From NCBI GenBank assembly GCA_036245805.1, contig BTRK01000006.1, positions 31,128,901 through 31,192,900 of the forward strand: a stretch of 64,000 nucleotides of DNA, written 5' to 3'. This document shows positions 34,801-45,100 of the stretch, in pieces (positions within the stretch are counted from its first letter, which is position 1; every line of letters starts with the position of its first letter). Both the position numbers and the translations under genes were made by a program. This DNA comes from Pristionchus mayeri. Taxonomy: Eukaryota > Nematoda > Chromadorea > Rhabditida > Neodiplogasteridae. The notes under the pieces are model-generated. The model saw nothing but the letters and a program-made list of their open reading frames with translations. It was not told the origin of the DNA and ran no database searches.

Positions 34801-35109
34801 CGATATTGATCGGAATCCGAAGGAGCATCGTGCAAATCAGAACTCTGAATCAACTAATTGCGAATTCAACTCACTCAGGAACTGTTACTTTGTTCGAATA
34901 TACAATAATAATTATTACCGAAAGGATGGTGTCATTATGTGGCATCGGATGATCTGACGAAAGGAGATTAGAGTGAAGAGAAGAGAGAAGAGGTAGGAGA
35001 TGAACTCTCCCAGAGACACCAAACTGAGTCGAGTGACCATCACTCGAAACAGAAAGAAATCGAAGATAAGGTTCTGAAGGCAAGTAAATCCAAAAAAGAG
35101 ATTCAGGAT
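28808..35109 (-). CDS. Seven-transmembrane chemoreceptor, Sre-like, interrupted in one intron by a LINE
   Basis: Exons that join in phase: 34919-35109, 34682-34844, 34207-34362, 34019-34105, 33882-33935, 33783-33845, 33625-33702, 29292-29354 and 28808-29104 (384 codons, within the usual size of nematode Sre receptors). Membrane-like segments include SLGEFISYLFSLLFTLISF, GVNKGILMFGWILLSFTMVL, IFCALFFPSLPIVDIQFLTF and IFFPVIIHVNICSLLSILMM. The motif CMERTVATFY resembles the ER-x-x-AT block after the third or fourth helix of the Sre family, and the tail has EGRTAHFINLRSYW, like the EG-YF-L-W end of Sre proteins. Role (inference): ciliated-neuron GPCR for chemical cues. The first exon and start codon are not fixed. 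The intron 29355-33624 contains a whole LINE; a pseudogene is possible, but all decoded exons are open. Confidence 0.65.
29514..31371 (-). pseudogene. LINE ORF2 reverse transcriptase part, broken
   Basis: The 510-codon frame contains the RT motifs FRPISLTSSVCKVFEKII, IYIDFRKAFDSIDHRLLL, GVPQGSCLGPLLFILFIND and the catalytic YADDLKLF (residues about 330). A TAA after LHELNLMTL cuts it, and the C-terminal part continues past the stop (RRRFIIDILFLHSIIHS) until a poly-T frameshift near 29680-29705. In the upstream direction the frame is open through SRYPRTLKIIYGKCKTL but shifts relative to the endonuclease. It would copy element RNA by target-primed reverse transcription if intact. Confidence 0.85.
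31502..32342 (-). pseudogene. LINE APE-type endonuclease part, frameshifted
   Basis: The first frame (32342-31827) has VFYANARSIL, IICISETWLD and YGRGGGVACLV, which match APE endonuclease motifs (N-ARS, ETWL). The second frame (31873-31502) has PCILIGDFNFPNVDW and ATALSDHLSVTFDL, carrying the GDFN and SDH catalytic motifs. The two overlap at about 31827-31873, so a frameshift separates them. The domain should nick the target site; here it is inactive. Confidence 0.85.
32376..33251 (-). CDS. LINE ORF1 protein, 291 aa
   Basis: The single open frame starts MSGTRTPLKAPLPAAAKPN. An N-terminal helical region (SVDALSCKVDAVMAMLSDVR) could form a coiled coil; it is followed by a basic middle with RPLKISCPDKTTRDALLSG, resembling the RNA-binding region of CR1/L2-type ORF1 proteins, and a Pro/Ser-rich tail. 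It would bind element RNA. The GC content is clearly higher than in the flanking DNA. It appears intact, unlike ORF2. Confidence 0.75.
   Translation of the reverse strand: MSGTRTPLKAPLPAAAKPNSVRVASQESVDALSCKVDAVMAMLSDVRALLQTLSLANPPPAPTSLAPTLDVARVVYESCSRVISDRAEYEDKETRAVVIGHKENLKEGAAADEKLIADLVQYSGSDAVKKAWDEKKISHHRHPPDRPPGTRPLKISCPDKTTRDALLSGIRGKPGRPSPFKDSLAFIRKDLTPTQLSLEKEARAEAMRRNLEARMIVCGVRDFTLINYRTPRPLPPRYGLSRTTKTSSADLPHPGHSGTPSSAPSAASIPSTPDPAAIAPSRTDHVTTRRG
33882..33935 (-). other. Exon of the Sre-like receptor lying 5' of the LINE
   Basis: TKLHKSLAAKCAFVENVH, 18 codons, phase 0 to phase 0, between a weak acceptor (GAGAAAG) and donor GTGAGT. It resembles the cytoplasmic -L-xx-YQ-xEN- stretch of Sre receptors. 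It is listed separately because the acceptor is unusual. Confidence 0.45.
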
Positions 35110-35210
35110 CTGCGAAGAAAGATGGACGAAATTAAAGTATGGAAAGAGAAGAAATATGTACAGGGAAGGATGCTGATTGAGACTAGACACCGAAGGTAAC
35201 TCATCCTTAA

Positions 35211-35454
35211 AGAAGGAGTGTCAGCACGCTGTCACGCTGTCACGACGCTGTCATAACCATGACCTAGACAATCATCCCATGATCATAGTGCGAGCTAAGA
35301 GGTTAGGCAAAGGTCAATCGCATAGCTCAGTGGTAAAGCAGTCGCTGCGTAATCGGAAGGTTGCATTTGAAATTTTCAGAATCTCTTATGGTTGTACAAA
35401 GGTCGGTAATGGTTATGACAACGTCAAAATTTCAACTTTGCTGACAGTCCTTCT
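35211..35454. mobile_element. TTAA-flanked inverted-repeat element, copy 3, internally deleted
   Basis: It has ends AGAAGGAGTGTCAGC and GCTGACAGTCCTTCT with TTAA at 35207-35210 and 35455-35458; 244 bp. It is inverted relative to copies 1 and 2 and has lost the segment from the T arm of the tRNA-like part to the GAAATTTTCAGAATCTC block. The left arm carries a short GCTGTCACGCTGTCACGAC duplication. It sits about 100 bp upstream of the first decoded exon of the chemoreceptor gene. Confidence 0.85.
35323..35363 (+). other. Truncated tRNA-like segment in copy 3
   Basis: It reads TAGCTCAGTGGTAAAGCAG then TCGCTGCGTAATCGGAAGG; the A box is intact but the B box and T arm are deleted, so Pol III transcription is not expected from this copy. 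Confidence 0.6.
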
Positions 35455-36023
35455 TTAAAACCCTTCCTTTATCAGTTGCACTCGCCCCGCCCCTTTTTTT
35501 CTTGAGATAAGCGGAGATTCGAGGCAAGTTTGAAGATCCAAAATGTCCTTATCGGAGCAGATCCGAAAGATTCACAGTAGCATTAATAATATTCGTTGAA
35601 GTGATAATAACAATGGTAAATCTGGTCGTAATCTTCCCTTTTTCTTTCATATCTCTAGGTTATATCTGAACTCTACGAACTTTTGCAAAAGCTCTAGAGG
35701 AATCAGAAACGTAGAAAGTGCGAGAGGTGTGTCGGTGTGCTCATTAGGAGTTGATTTAGACGTCATTAGCAAATGGATGTTGATTTGAACACTTGAATGA
35801 CCGATAGATGCTCCTTCCTCAATGAGAATACACCTCGAGAAACCAAACGATATTGTGAACTCATCCCGAGTGGCTTGTAAAGTCAATTAATATGAAGACT
35901 ACCACATAATATATTCCGATTTCGAAGCAAAAAGTGAACATGTATGGGACGAGAATAGGGACTGATTGTGAGGTAAATCAGAAAATGAAGCACTGATGCG
36001 CTCTTATATTTCTGTCTATATTT
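35455..36023. other. Intergenic, no feature recognised
   Basis: AT-rich DNA between the TTAA element and an unassigned exon. No supported gene or RNA. Confidence 0.5.
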
Positions 36024-36029
36024 TTGCAG

Positions 36030-36233
36030 TGTTTATCAATGATATTCCTTCCGGGATCCGTCTGGGTGCAGTGTGTATTCTGGGATGAGGAGCAATGTCT
36101 ACACTCTCCTCCCCACTCCAATACTAATGAAGATGCCGATTATGATACACACGGATGTGGTCCACTTAAACACATTCTAGAGATCAACTGGAGTGGGCAT
36201 CATTCAAGTCAAGGAAGCAATAGTGAAGATTGA
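36030..36233 (+). CDS. Unassigned open exon with CVFWDEE motif
   Basis: After a TTTTTGCAG acceptor, an open frame reads WVQCVFWDEEQCLHSPP, an acidic stretch, HGCGPLKHILEINW and a Ser-rich end before TGA. The C-x-F-W-D and G-C spacing is faintly like the GPS motif of adhesion receptors, but the second Trp is missing and no seven-helix region follows. No upstream exon or start was found. It could be a last exon, a decayed gene or chance. Confidence 0.25.
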   Translation, partial: CLSMIFLPGSVWVQCVFWDEEQCLHSPPHSNTNEDADYDTHGCGPLKHILEINWSGHHSSQGSNSED

Positions 36234-36790
36234 TTCTTAGTTGTTCGTCACTTCTCCTTTTAGCCGCCGTCTCATTCAAAGCTTACTCGCGCATCAACAG
36301 GAGAGCAACATTTTTTACTATACATAGTTTTTTCGTCGATCGTCTCCTCGTAAGTCTTTGTTATTTATGTAGGTCTAGTCAAAGAATATTTGGTGTTGGT
36401 ACCTATCTCTACCGGATTTTTTAGGGGTAATATTGAGAACGTTCACGTAATTAGAATTTATTTTGAGTTCAAATTTAATTCTCACCGTTGTGATTTTCGA
36501 AAGACCATGCAAGATGCGCAAACTCGGGCGTACCCAGTGGCATCTATTGCATTCATACAATAGTTTGAAGGGGGCGGAGATATGGAAAGAGCGGGAAGAG
36601 AATGTATAAATAGCCAATAATGAATACAAGCAATTAATCGATCCACGAGCTTTCTTCGTCTCTTTCCTATTAGTTGACCTCTTCTGACTACTTGAAAAGT
36701 ATAATAATATGTTCATTCCTCTGTGATACTTTCTGATTTTCGTGTCCCTCCCTCCCAATTCCTCTTCCTCTCTCCAGTTCCCCTCGATCG

Positions 36791-37641
36791 ATGGTCGCCC
36801 ATGTGAAATTGGTCTCTTCTGATGGCATCGAATTCCCAGTGGAAATCAAGATCGCCAAGATGTCCAAGACCGTTTCTGTTCTCATTGAGGTACCGTACCT
36901 ACTCATTCATTCATTACGGTACTCTTCTCTCTATCGATCTCCCTCCCTTTGCAGGCCCTTAACATGGAAGAGACAGAGGACGAAGAGAGAATGGAGAAGA
37001 ATCCGATCCCTCTCCCAAATGTAGAGAGTGATGCACTGAGGAATGTGATCGAGTGGTGCAATCGACACAAGGAAGATCCCTCCCCCCAGGAGGAAAAGGA
37101 AGAGGAGGAAGGGAAGGAGAACCATGAAGTACCCGAATGCGATAAGGAATTCTTCAAGGTACCGTTACACCAAGGGTATACTGTAATTGAGATTGTTACG
37201 GTATCTGATACTACAAAAATGAGCTGCAGTAGCTGATAGTACACCAAAGGCTTACTGTATTTGATACTAGAGCAGGGAGAAGTAGTAGTAATAACAACTG
37301 ATCGTTCTCTTCAGCCAATGAATCAGAAGACCCTCGCTGATCTCATCGTCGCTGCCAATTATCTCGACATCCGAGGTCTATTCCAATCAGTGGCCAAGAA
37401 GTTCGCCAGCATGATCAGGGTCAGAGATTGGAGTCCATAAGAAACGAGTGATAGGACCCATTCCGCACAATATTTTTTCTATTTCATATTTCCGCCTGAT
37501 CATTTTCTCATTACCTAATTACGATGAGTATTTGAGGGTAAATCGACAGAGGAGATCCGTGCCCACTTCAACATCGTCAACGACTTCACTGCAGAGGAAG
37601 AAGAACAGATCAGGAAGAAGAATGCATGGACTGACAACTGA
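36791..37641 (+). CDS. skr: SKP1-related protein (SCF ubiquitin-ligase adaptor), 170 aa
   Basis: Four exons, 36791-36889, 36955-37158, 37315-37419 and 37537-37641, all join in phase 0 to 171 codons including TGA. The N-terminal POZ-like half has [20 protein letters not shown] and [19 protein letters not shown]; an acidic linker ([13 protein letters not shown]) leads to the PECDKEFFK motif. The C-terminal half has [19 protein letters not shown] and [17 protein letters not shown], the conserved CUL1/F-box-binding helices. SKP1 bridges CUL1 and F-box proteins in SCF ubiquitin ligases; nematodes have expanded skr families. Length and motifs are complete; only the last residues (WTDN) differ from the usual end. 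Introns 1 and 2 begin GTACCGT and contain TACGGTA/TACTGTA motifs. Confidence 0.92.
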
Positions 37642-38307
37642 GAGAAGAAGGGCCTCCATTGCTCCCTTCCATTCCTCCCTTCCATGGCCAATTCCTTGTT
37701 CCTATTACATATCATGAGATAAAGACTGAGACCATTGGAAGTTTTCGAAGAGCAAGAGACGGAGAATCACGTAAGAGAATCATAAATGAGTAGATTGAAG
37801 AAGTCAGGGAAGAAATAACTATAACAGAAGGAGGAAAGATTAGACAATAAGGATCTTACGATTTGAGAAAAACGAAAAGGTAAGATTAAACATGAAAAAA
37901 AGGAAGGAAGACAATATCAGAAGAAAATTAAAACGCATTAAACATCGTAGACATGAACGTAAACCGTTCCCAATTAAATACATTCAAGTATCTGTTGCTC
38001 CTTTCCCTTCCCCTCCCTTTCCTTCTGTCTACGATAACACGGTGCAATATCTCGACAAGACAAGCCTTTTGGCGTGGATTTTATCATTCCGACGCCCTCG
38101 AATCACTGGGATTGTGACCGATTGTGTGTGTTGTTGGTAGGGGTGGGGGCAGGAGGTACGGTAGATCATGGGGAGGCTATTTTACAAGTTGCGAAAGAGG
38201 GGATTCAAGCGATACGGTAGGGGTGGCAGTGGGATACGGTAGACCAAAGAGGAGGCGGGGCACACAGCAGAGGAGAGAGGGGCATCTTGAGAAGAGCACT
38301 CCATCAC
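37642..38307. other. Intergenic between skr gene and small Gly-rich gene
   Basis: The two genes converge here. The skr 3' UTR probably ends shortly after 37720 (ATCATGAGATAAAG). TACGGTAG occurs at about 38157, 38214 and 38235. No other feature was seen. Confidence 0.5.
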
Positions 38308-38696
38308 TTAGGGAGGACCCATGTAGCAAGACTGTTCAGTGCGGGGCTTCGTCACTCCTGCAATCACAACAATCAGTTTACGATAGAGGACAAGCTATCA
38401 GGGGACGGAGACGGTACGATGAAAACAGGGGTAGGGGGAGGGGGAAACGTACCGGGAGAGTTGTTGCTGGCACCGGATCCGAATCCTCCGCCTCCCGAGG
38501 ATCCTCCAGACGACGAGCCTCCTGCAGAGGGATACGGTAGACAGAGAGAGAGGGAGGGGATACTGTACCCAAGGGGTACTCAAAATGGGAGAGGCATCCT
38601 ACTTGACTCACCCCAGGCGTACTCCTCTCTGGCGTATCCAGATCCTCCACCGCCAGCTCCAGATCCGGGCGCTCCCATGTAGGCGGACTTGTCCAT
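38308..38696 (-). CDS. Small Gly-rich protein, 3 exons, 67 aa
   Basis: Exons 38612-38696, 38453-38521 and 38308-38357 join in phase 1 and 1 to 68 codons including TAA. The protein starts MDKSAYMGAPGSGAGGGGSG, then YAREEYAWGG, a Gly/Ser repeat (GGSSGGGGFGSGASNNSP) and ends EQSCYMGPP. There is no signal peptide or membrane segment. YMGAPG at the start and YMGPP at the end are a near-repeat. Donors are GTGAGT and GTACGT; acceptors are CTGCAG and TTGCAG. The function is unknown; Gly/Ser-rich low complexity suggests a disordered protein. Confidence 0.55.
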
Positions 38697-38704
38697 AGTG
38701 AAGA

Positions 38705-39097
38705 GAGAAGAGGGGTCGAAGAGACGACTCGAACTGAGGAAGAGAACGAAGGGAACACCTTTTATAGGAGATGCGACCTCAGTCTAATTGATCCTTTGAA
38801 TGAGATTGAATGAATAATGAAGATGAGAGAGCATACTCTCTTCGGTCACTAATCCCTTTGTGAGAGACGAGAGGAACAAATGAGGTATTGGAAGTTCCAG
38901 GAAGCAGTTGCGGCTTGAGATTACTGTAATGGGAGGGAAAGGAGCAGAATTAGGGAAAAGATTATTTTGATCATATAATATTTCGATGTTCGGAAACTTA
39001 GAAGTGCAGCTGGTGTCTGTGCGAGTGCCATGATGGACAGATCAATCGTTTTCACTGAAGAAATGAACATAGAACAATAATGTTGAAGGAATAGGAT
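38705..39097. other. Intergenic upstream of the small Gly-rich gene
   Basis: Short C/T- and AG-rich stretches, probably the promoter of the minus-strand gene; nothing else recognised. Confidence 0.45.
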
Positions 39098-39105
39098 GCG
39101 AAACA

Positions 39106-39814
39106 TAGAGACCGCAAGATGGTTGACCGAATTGCTTTGTCGGGGATATTTGTGGGTCTAATGTATCCCTGTGAGGCTAAATAAGGTCATACTTTTTTAC
39201 CGTTTGTCGATATCTTATCTCTGATTCGAGTTATGACCCAAAACTCCTCGAAAGGCACAACGGAGAGGGAGTCGAAATCGGGATGAGATCGGAGTGGGCG
39301 GAGCCCGCTCTGATCTCATCCCGATTTCGACTTCGCATCGAATCTAGCTCGAAGTGGAGAGGAAAGCGAGAGGATGTCAAGAGCGCGCGCTCTCTATTCA
39401 CGCCGGGTAAGAAACCAGTGAGAAACTAGAGAGGAAGCTCCACCCCTTTGCAGTTCCATTAGTGCACGTTCTTGATCCTTTGAAATTCATCGACTAATCG
39501 GAAAAAAATCCAAAAATTACGTTCTCGGTTTCAAACGACGCCTAAAATCAGGGACTATTCATCACGCTATGGGCGAATTAAGATTTGTCATCCGAAACCT
39601 TCCATTTCCCTATAATGAACCATGAAACGGTAATTTTGAGCAATTTCTGATTGGACAACGCATTTCGCCTACCCTGCCATTTATAAACACTTGTCATACT
39701 CACACAAAAATATTTTTTCCATTTTTTTAGGTTAAGAATTCGAGCCGTCGTTTGAAGTGCCAGATTTTGAGGGCGCTCTTTCTCCCCCCAAGTGGGCGGA
39801 GCTTGCGGTCTCTA
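39106..39814. mobile_element. Non-autonomous hAT-type element, copy 2 (709 bp)
   Basis: The ends are TAGAGACCGCAAG and CTTGCGGTCTCTA, with flanking direct repeats GCGAAACA at 39098-39105 and 39815-39822 (perfect 8 bp). It is full-length relative to copy 1 (16461-17166), same orientation, with scattered substitutions and small indels; it has a local inverted repeat around GGAGCCCGCTCTGATCTC near 39300 not present in copy 1. No transposase is encoded. Confidence 0.9.
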
Positions 39815-39822
39815 GCGAAACA

Positions 39823-41815
39823 GATGGATATTAGTTGAATCACTTTCCTACCATGCCCATCACACTCTCAGTAGAGGGATTTCGAAAGAAACTGAAATAT
39901 CCATTTGAAGGAGAGAATATAATGAGGAGTTGAGAATAATAGTTCAAGAATTATCTCTTCACAGTGCACTACTTGAGATCTTGTTTCGAAGATGCAGTGC
40001 AGTGTAGAAAGCACATCTCTCCTTCCAACTTTACTCTGATTTTTAAAGCCTGTGTCCTCAGCTGAGGCTCTCGAGATTCTTCCATTTCAGCATGTTTCCT
40101 CAGCATGTTTCCTCCCGAATCTGCTTCAATTTCTCTGGAATCCCTAGAAACGGCGCAGTTTCCCTTCTTCTTCTTCTCGTCATCGTCGAAAAAAGTGTTG
40201 GAATAAGAATAGGTTGGCTGCTGTTTGTGAATACTGAGGCAGTGATTTCCCACGTGGGAAGAACGACGACAGAAAAGGAGAAGGTATTGGACATGGATGA
40301 ATTGAAATTGACCCAATTTCCAGCAAGAGATCCATCTCGAAACTTATTTCGGATTTATAAACTGGGTAGTCCATTAGTGAAAGTGGCAGAGTTTTGGAAG
40401 AGGTGGAGTAACGACAGAAATAAAGCGAGAAACGAGGCCGAAATCTATCCTCCGCCACTCTCCCCCTTCTCTATCTCTCCATTCTCTCCTCTCTCCTCTT
40501 CTCTCTTCGTCTTCTTCTTTTTCCTCTTCTCTTCCTTGCTGTGTTGGGTGCAATTTTCCGCCTACTTATTAACTCGTTTCTGTCTTGTTTGTGCATGTTC
40601 CGACTAGTTCCTCGGATCTGGAAGAGGAGGGGATTGAGATCGGATTAGAACATGATATGGAATCGCCCGATCCAATTACTATTTCGCCATCGTACGGAAA
40701 TTCCATTTCATAAACACTTCGTTCTGCTCAAAATTGCCTTTGTTCCTTTGGTTTCTTCACTCGACAGTTTCGGTGTTATTAATCAGCCCACTTCTTCCCC
40801 ATTCACTTCCTCTCATTCTCCCCTTTCTTCCTTTCTTTCATTGCATCTGTCCTTCAAGCTGTTTCTCCACTAGAATCCGCGTCTCATTTTGGGATTTATT
40901 CATGATTTTCAACGATTCATGGAAGAAAGATTTGTCAACCAGCCAAACTAGTGAGTTTTCGTTTGATGACATGAAAAGCAATAGTAGTGAAGGATTCGGT
41001 TTCTTCTTTGCTCAATTGACGCGATAATTCGACATCCACAAGTGCTCTCATACTCTTCTTACATCTTTGTTGTTCTGTATTGAGAAATTATTTACTTTTT
41101 TGTTTTCTTCATTTTAAAATCCAGTAGTTATGAGGAGGGTCTCCCAGGTAGTTTTTTTGTGCGCCACGGAGAGATGCATCAAAAATGAATGGAACTGAAC
41201 CAAAGGGAAGAGTTGTCGAAACCCTCTCTCATGCTTCATTTCACCAGAAACGCATAATGATGCTGCGAAAACACAAGTGTACTTTACTTTCTTCTCTCAC
41301 GTAGGTCTACATATTTGCAAATAGCCTAAATGAATTCGTTCTCTGAATTGTGCGCACTTCATCGTCGAAGGAACACAATCAAAGCGAGTGAAGTTATGGC
41401 CTAGAATAGGAATTGCACTGTCTACCCTCCGAAGATCAGTGCTTCATTCCTCTTCCTCTCTCTCCTTCGTTCTTCTCTGTTCTCTCTCCTCTCTCACTCC
41501 GTATTGCCAGGCCTCCTTCTCAACATACACATACATACACGCAACTCCGTTTCTTCATCCTTCTCGACTCCCGACCATTTGCACTCAGTATAGCTCAATA
41601 GTGTAGATGTGTGAAATGAGCGACTAGGGCTGACACATTTCGACTGATGAGAAAATTTGGAAGCAGTGAGGATCTTCATGGCCTCTTCTCGTATCTCAAA
41701 CATCGTTTATTCGGATTTCCCTCCATCTCAGTTTTGTACCTACACAAGACGGGTTCTATTCTGTCCATCGTGGATTCAGAGTGCGAAGAGAGGGAAGGAG
41801 AGTGGTTCCTCTCTT
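39823..41815. other. Gene-poor region with C/T-rich stretches
   Basis: Open frames on both strands (for example around 39970-40600) read as low-complexity Ser/Leu/Phe or Glu/Arg strings. I found no splice-consistent gene with a recognisable domain. Confidence 0.45.
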
Positions 41816-42190
41816 GCTTCCCTCCCTCATCAGGCTCTCTATCCATCAAAGACGACTCCACATCCGCTCAATTCATTTTCAAGGGCGAAATTTGTCCTCT
41901 TTTCATTGATCCTCTTCTTTTCAGTCCTCTGTTCAACCTTTTTCTCAATGATTTTCTTAATTTCTTCATGAGTATTCTCAAGATCATTTGAAAATTAAGC
42001 CATCAATTGGTCAATGATGAGATTAGCATTCGTCCTCCATGCAATTTATCACCACAAACAGATACTTCATTCTGAACTTTGATATTTAGCAACCTCTTGA
42101 TAGAAGGGGCGAAACATTCTCAGCTTTGCATTCGTGTAATTAGCCACTTGAAGTGGAGTGTTTCTGCTGGTTATCTCCGCTGTAGATGGA
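41816..42190 (-). CDS. Possible exons of an unidentified gene (ankyrin-like and charged segments)
   Basis: On the minus strand, about 42085-42175 reads RNTPLQVANYTNAKLRMF then RPFYQEVAKYQ, resembling the start of an ankyrin repeat, and about 41816-41970 reads THEEIKKIIEKKVEQRTEKK, then RTNFALENELSGCGVVFDG and a stop. Both are open and coding-like in composition, but the phases at their borders do not match, so a joined model is not supported. They could be remnants of a gene. Confidence 0.25.
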
Positions 42191-42199
42191 CGTCGATGC

Positions 42200-45100
42200 A
42201 GAGGGAGTGAGGGATGTCTATGAAGGAGGGAGGGATGCGTAGTGGATATCTGACCTGCTTACCTCATCATCGACGACTCGTCAGTTGTCTTCTTCCTCCC
42301 TTCTCTCTCTTCCACTCACTCGTATTCACCATATCTTTTCGAGCCATCGCTTCCTATTTCTACTCTTATCAAGTCCAATTTTGTCTCTTTCTTAATTAGC
42401 GTACGAATTACAACTTCATTCGCAAATTCTTTCGCTACATAACAGGACGCGAATTCATCGCATATTTATAGGACAATGGGGGGAAGATTGCCTACTGCAA
42501 TATTCTACTACATCACTTTCATCAATGACCTAATCTAGCCATGAGCAACATTGTTTTCATTTTTTTCTTTCTTACTCATTTAAACGATTCCCGATGTCCT
42601 CCTACTCTTTCTAAATTGGATTACTCTTTCCGTCTCTCTCACTCCTTCCTCTCTTACAAATACCACTCAATTCCCCCACCTCCAGTCTGCTTTTTAAAAC
42701 TCTTCAATGCGCTTATCCGATATCTGCAAGCGCAAAATTCACTTCGATTCTCCAGTATTAAGATTTATAAGATGCTGATTTTCTCAATGACCTTATTATC
42801 ATGGGCTTCCGAATCTACTTCCTTATTTCCTCATTGCACTCTGCATTTCATCTTCAAATTCATATTTCCTCTCTTTCCAGTTCATCTTTCCATCGAACTC
42901 TCAACTCACTCTCTCTCAATCCCCTGTTCTCTCCTCCTCTCTCTCTCTTTCTCTGTCCTCTCCTCCTCCTCCCGCCTCTTCCTTCGCACGACCAACTGCG
43001 CCTCTTCGACTCCCTCCAATTTTTACAGCGTTTCTGCCATCGAGCGGGAGGAGGCAGAGGATACAGAGAGGGAGAGGGAGGGAGAGAGGGGGGGGGGAGA
43101 GGGATTCGACGAAGAAAACGAGAGAGCGTGTGAATAAAAGAGAGTTGGAGTGGCGGATCTGATGTGGCTAGGAGATGCGAGCGGTTGTTGTATCTCCCTT
43201 CCCTCATCTCCTTCCCTCTCTCTCTCTCTCTTCTGTCCGACAGATTCCCTCGTTCTCTGCACTATCCCATAGTACTTTTGCAAAAAAATCATCTTTTACT
43301 CTTACTTTTTCTTGCTTGGATATACTTCACTTTTGCCGTTGAAACGTGAATTGTGGAGTAAATATCACACTCCGTTAACTTCCTTTGGAGCACAATACTA
43401 GACGCTAATAATTTTTAACTGTAGAATTGTGAGAAAGCGTTATCGCAAGTATTATAAATCCCTTCCGATGCGAGTGCTTCCATTCCTTTCATTCGACTTA
43501 TTCACGTGCACTCGATGTTTCCATTCAATTCGCGGGGATCTTACGGGGTTTCATAGACCAATAATCCAAGTTTGGATATGCGAGGGAGGAATGAAGTCGA
43601 GGTCCAAATATGGGCATTGCTTATTCTGACTCTCGGACAAGCCAGATAGAGCAATAGAAGCGAACAAAACCCATAGGCCATTTAAATATATTTAATAGTT
43701 CTAAGGAATGTGTTAGAAATAGGAGAAATTTAAAAAATCCATAAGTTCATATTTTTCGATGAATCGGAGATAACGTTTGCATAAGCTCGATTTTTGAGAA
43801 CTCTCATATCCGTTTGATTCCAGCAGAGACAATGTTTTCATCTTTGTCCCCCTCCGCGTTCCTTCTCTACTTCATCTCATTCTCATCTTCTCGCGTCTCA
43901 CACAATACGTCACATTTCTGGGTTCCGAGGTTGCCTGTCGCTTTATTGACACTACTCGCTGTGTTTTTTTCTAAATAAATGATGGCTAATGGGCATTCAG
44001 ATCGACCGATGCACTAGACTTCATAACTACTTCTACTATCGATTAATCACAAGTCTTTCCTCTCGCCATGGCTGAGAAGGTCACTTTATTTATTTCACAA
44101 AACATTACGAAAGAGTATTCAGGAGGAGTCATCTGGTGGAGAACAAGACGACGTCTCCTTCTTGCGAACTGTCAGTACTTTTTTTTATTTCGATCGTTTC
44201 ATGAAATACTCAATGGCACTCACGAAGAGGAGAAAGTAGAGGCAGTGGCGATTTGTCCATCTTCCTTCGTTACCGGCTAGCAGTGATCTGTCTCTCCTCT
44301 CTCTCCACTGATCTCTCTCGAACTCAGTTTCTCGCTTCTTCTCGACGATCTCTTCCACGTTGTGATAGTCGAGACAATCAATGAACTATCCCCAATCTCT
44401 AGTATTTCTCATCATCCTCTTGCATTAGTAGCTTTTAATTATGAATTAGTAATTTACATGCTCTCCTCGTTATGATAGTGAACCAATGATATACTGGTCT
44501 GGTTTATTCGCATATACTCATAGAATTTTCTTTAAATTTAAAGAAAATTAGGAATGATCATTATTTTTTCTATTTCCAAATCCTCATCCGATTGATAGTC
44601 AAATGAGCGCGGCTTCTGTTGATCTCTCCCTCAAGAGGGGCTGTTTATTTGCCGATTACAACAATTGGAGGGCAGAGACAGCAGAAGGGCGACCATTCCA
44701 CTCATTGCACCTCACTTCTTCACTCATCTCACGATAACCATGAATGATCGAATATCCAGGCATCAAAGTGTCGCCTATTCTTAGTAGATCTGCAATCTTT
44801 CTCTTCAAGATAATCATATGTTTCTTCCGCAACTGCTTCCATTTGATTACCATTCTCTCTTCTGTCTCCACTTCATTCATTTCTCCTCCATAACGGACTC
44901 CATGTGTCGTTTGACGTCTCTTTCATTCTGATAACTTTCCTCAGGGGAGAATCCCACCCTCTCTTCTTCCTCTTCCTTTTCTTCCTTGCAACATCTCTTT
45001 TCTACGCGTGCGACTCCGTTTCCCGACTGAGTCCTAAGGAAGCTTTCAATCTCCTCCTTTCACACCTTCTCTCCTTCTTCTGAAAGACGAGATAATACGA

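Noticed and set aside
40092..40607. 171-codon open frame and its minus-strand partner
   Set aside because: No recognisable domain on either strand; the tail is a T/C-rich artefact (FFFFLFSSLL), and no consistent exon structure was found.
42541..43137. 198-codon open frame on the plus strand
   Set aside because: Low-complexity Ser/Leu/Phe followed by Glu/Arg from GA-rich repeats; it looks like translation of TC- and AG-rich simple sequence.
44068..44079. ATGGCTGAGAAG before GTCACT as an alternative RyR first exon
   Set aside because: Too short to judge; the exon at 45401 matches known RyR N-termini, so this was kept only as a remark.
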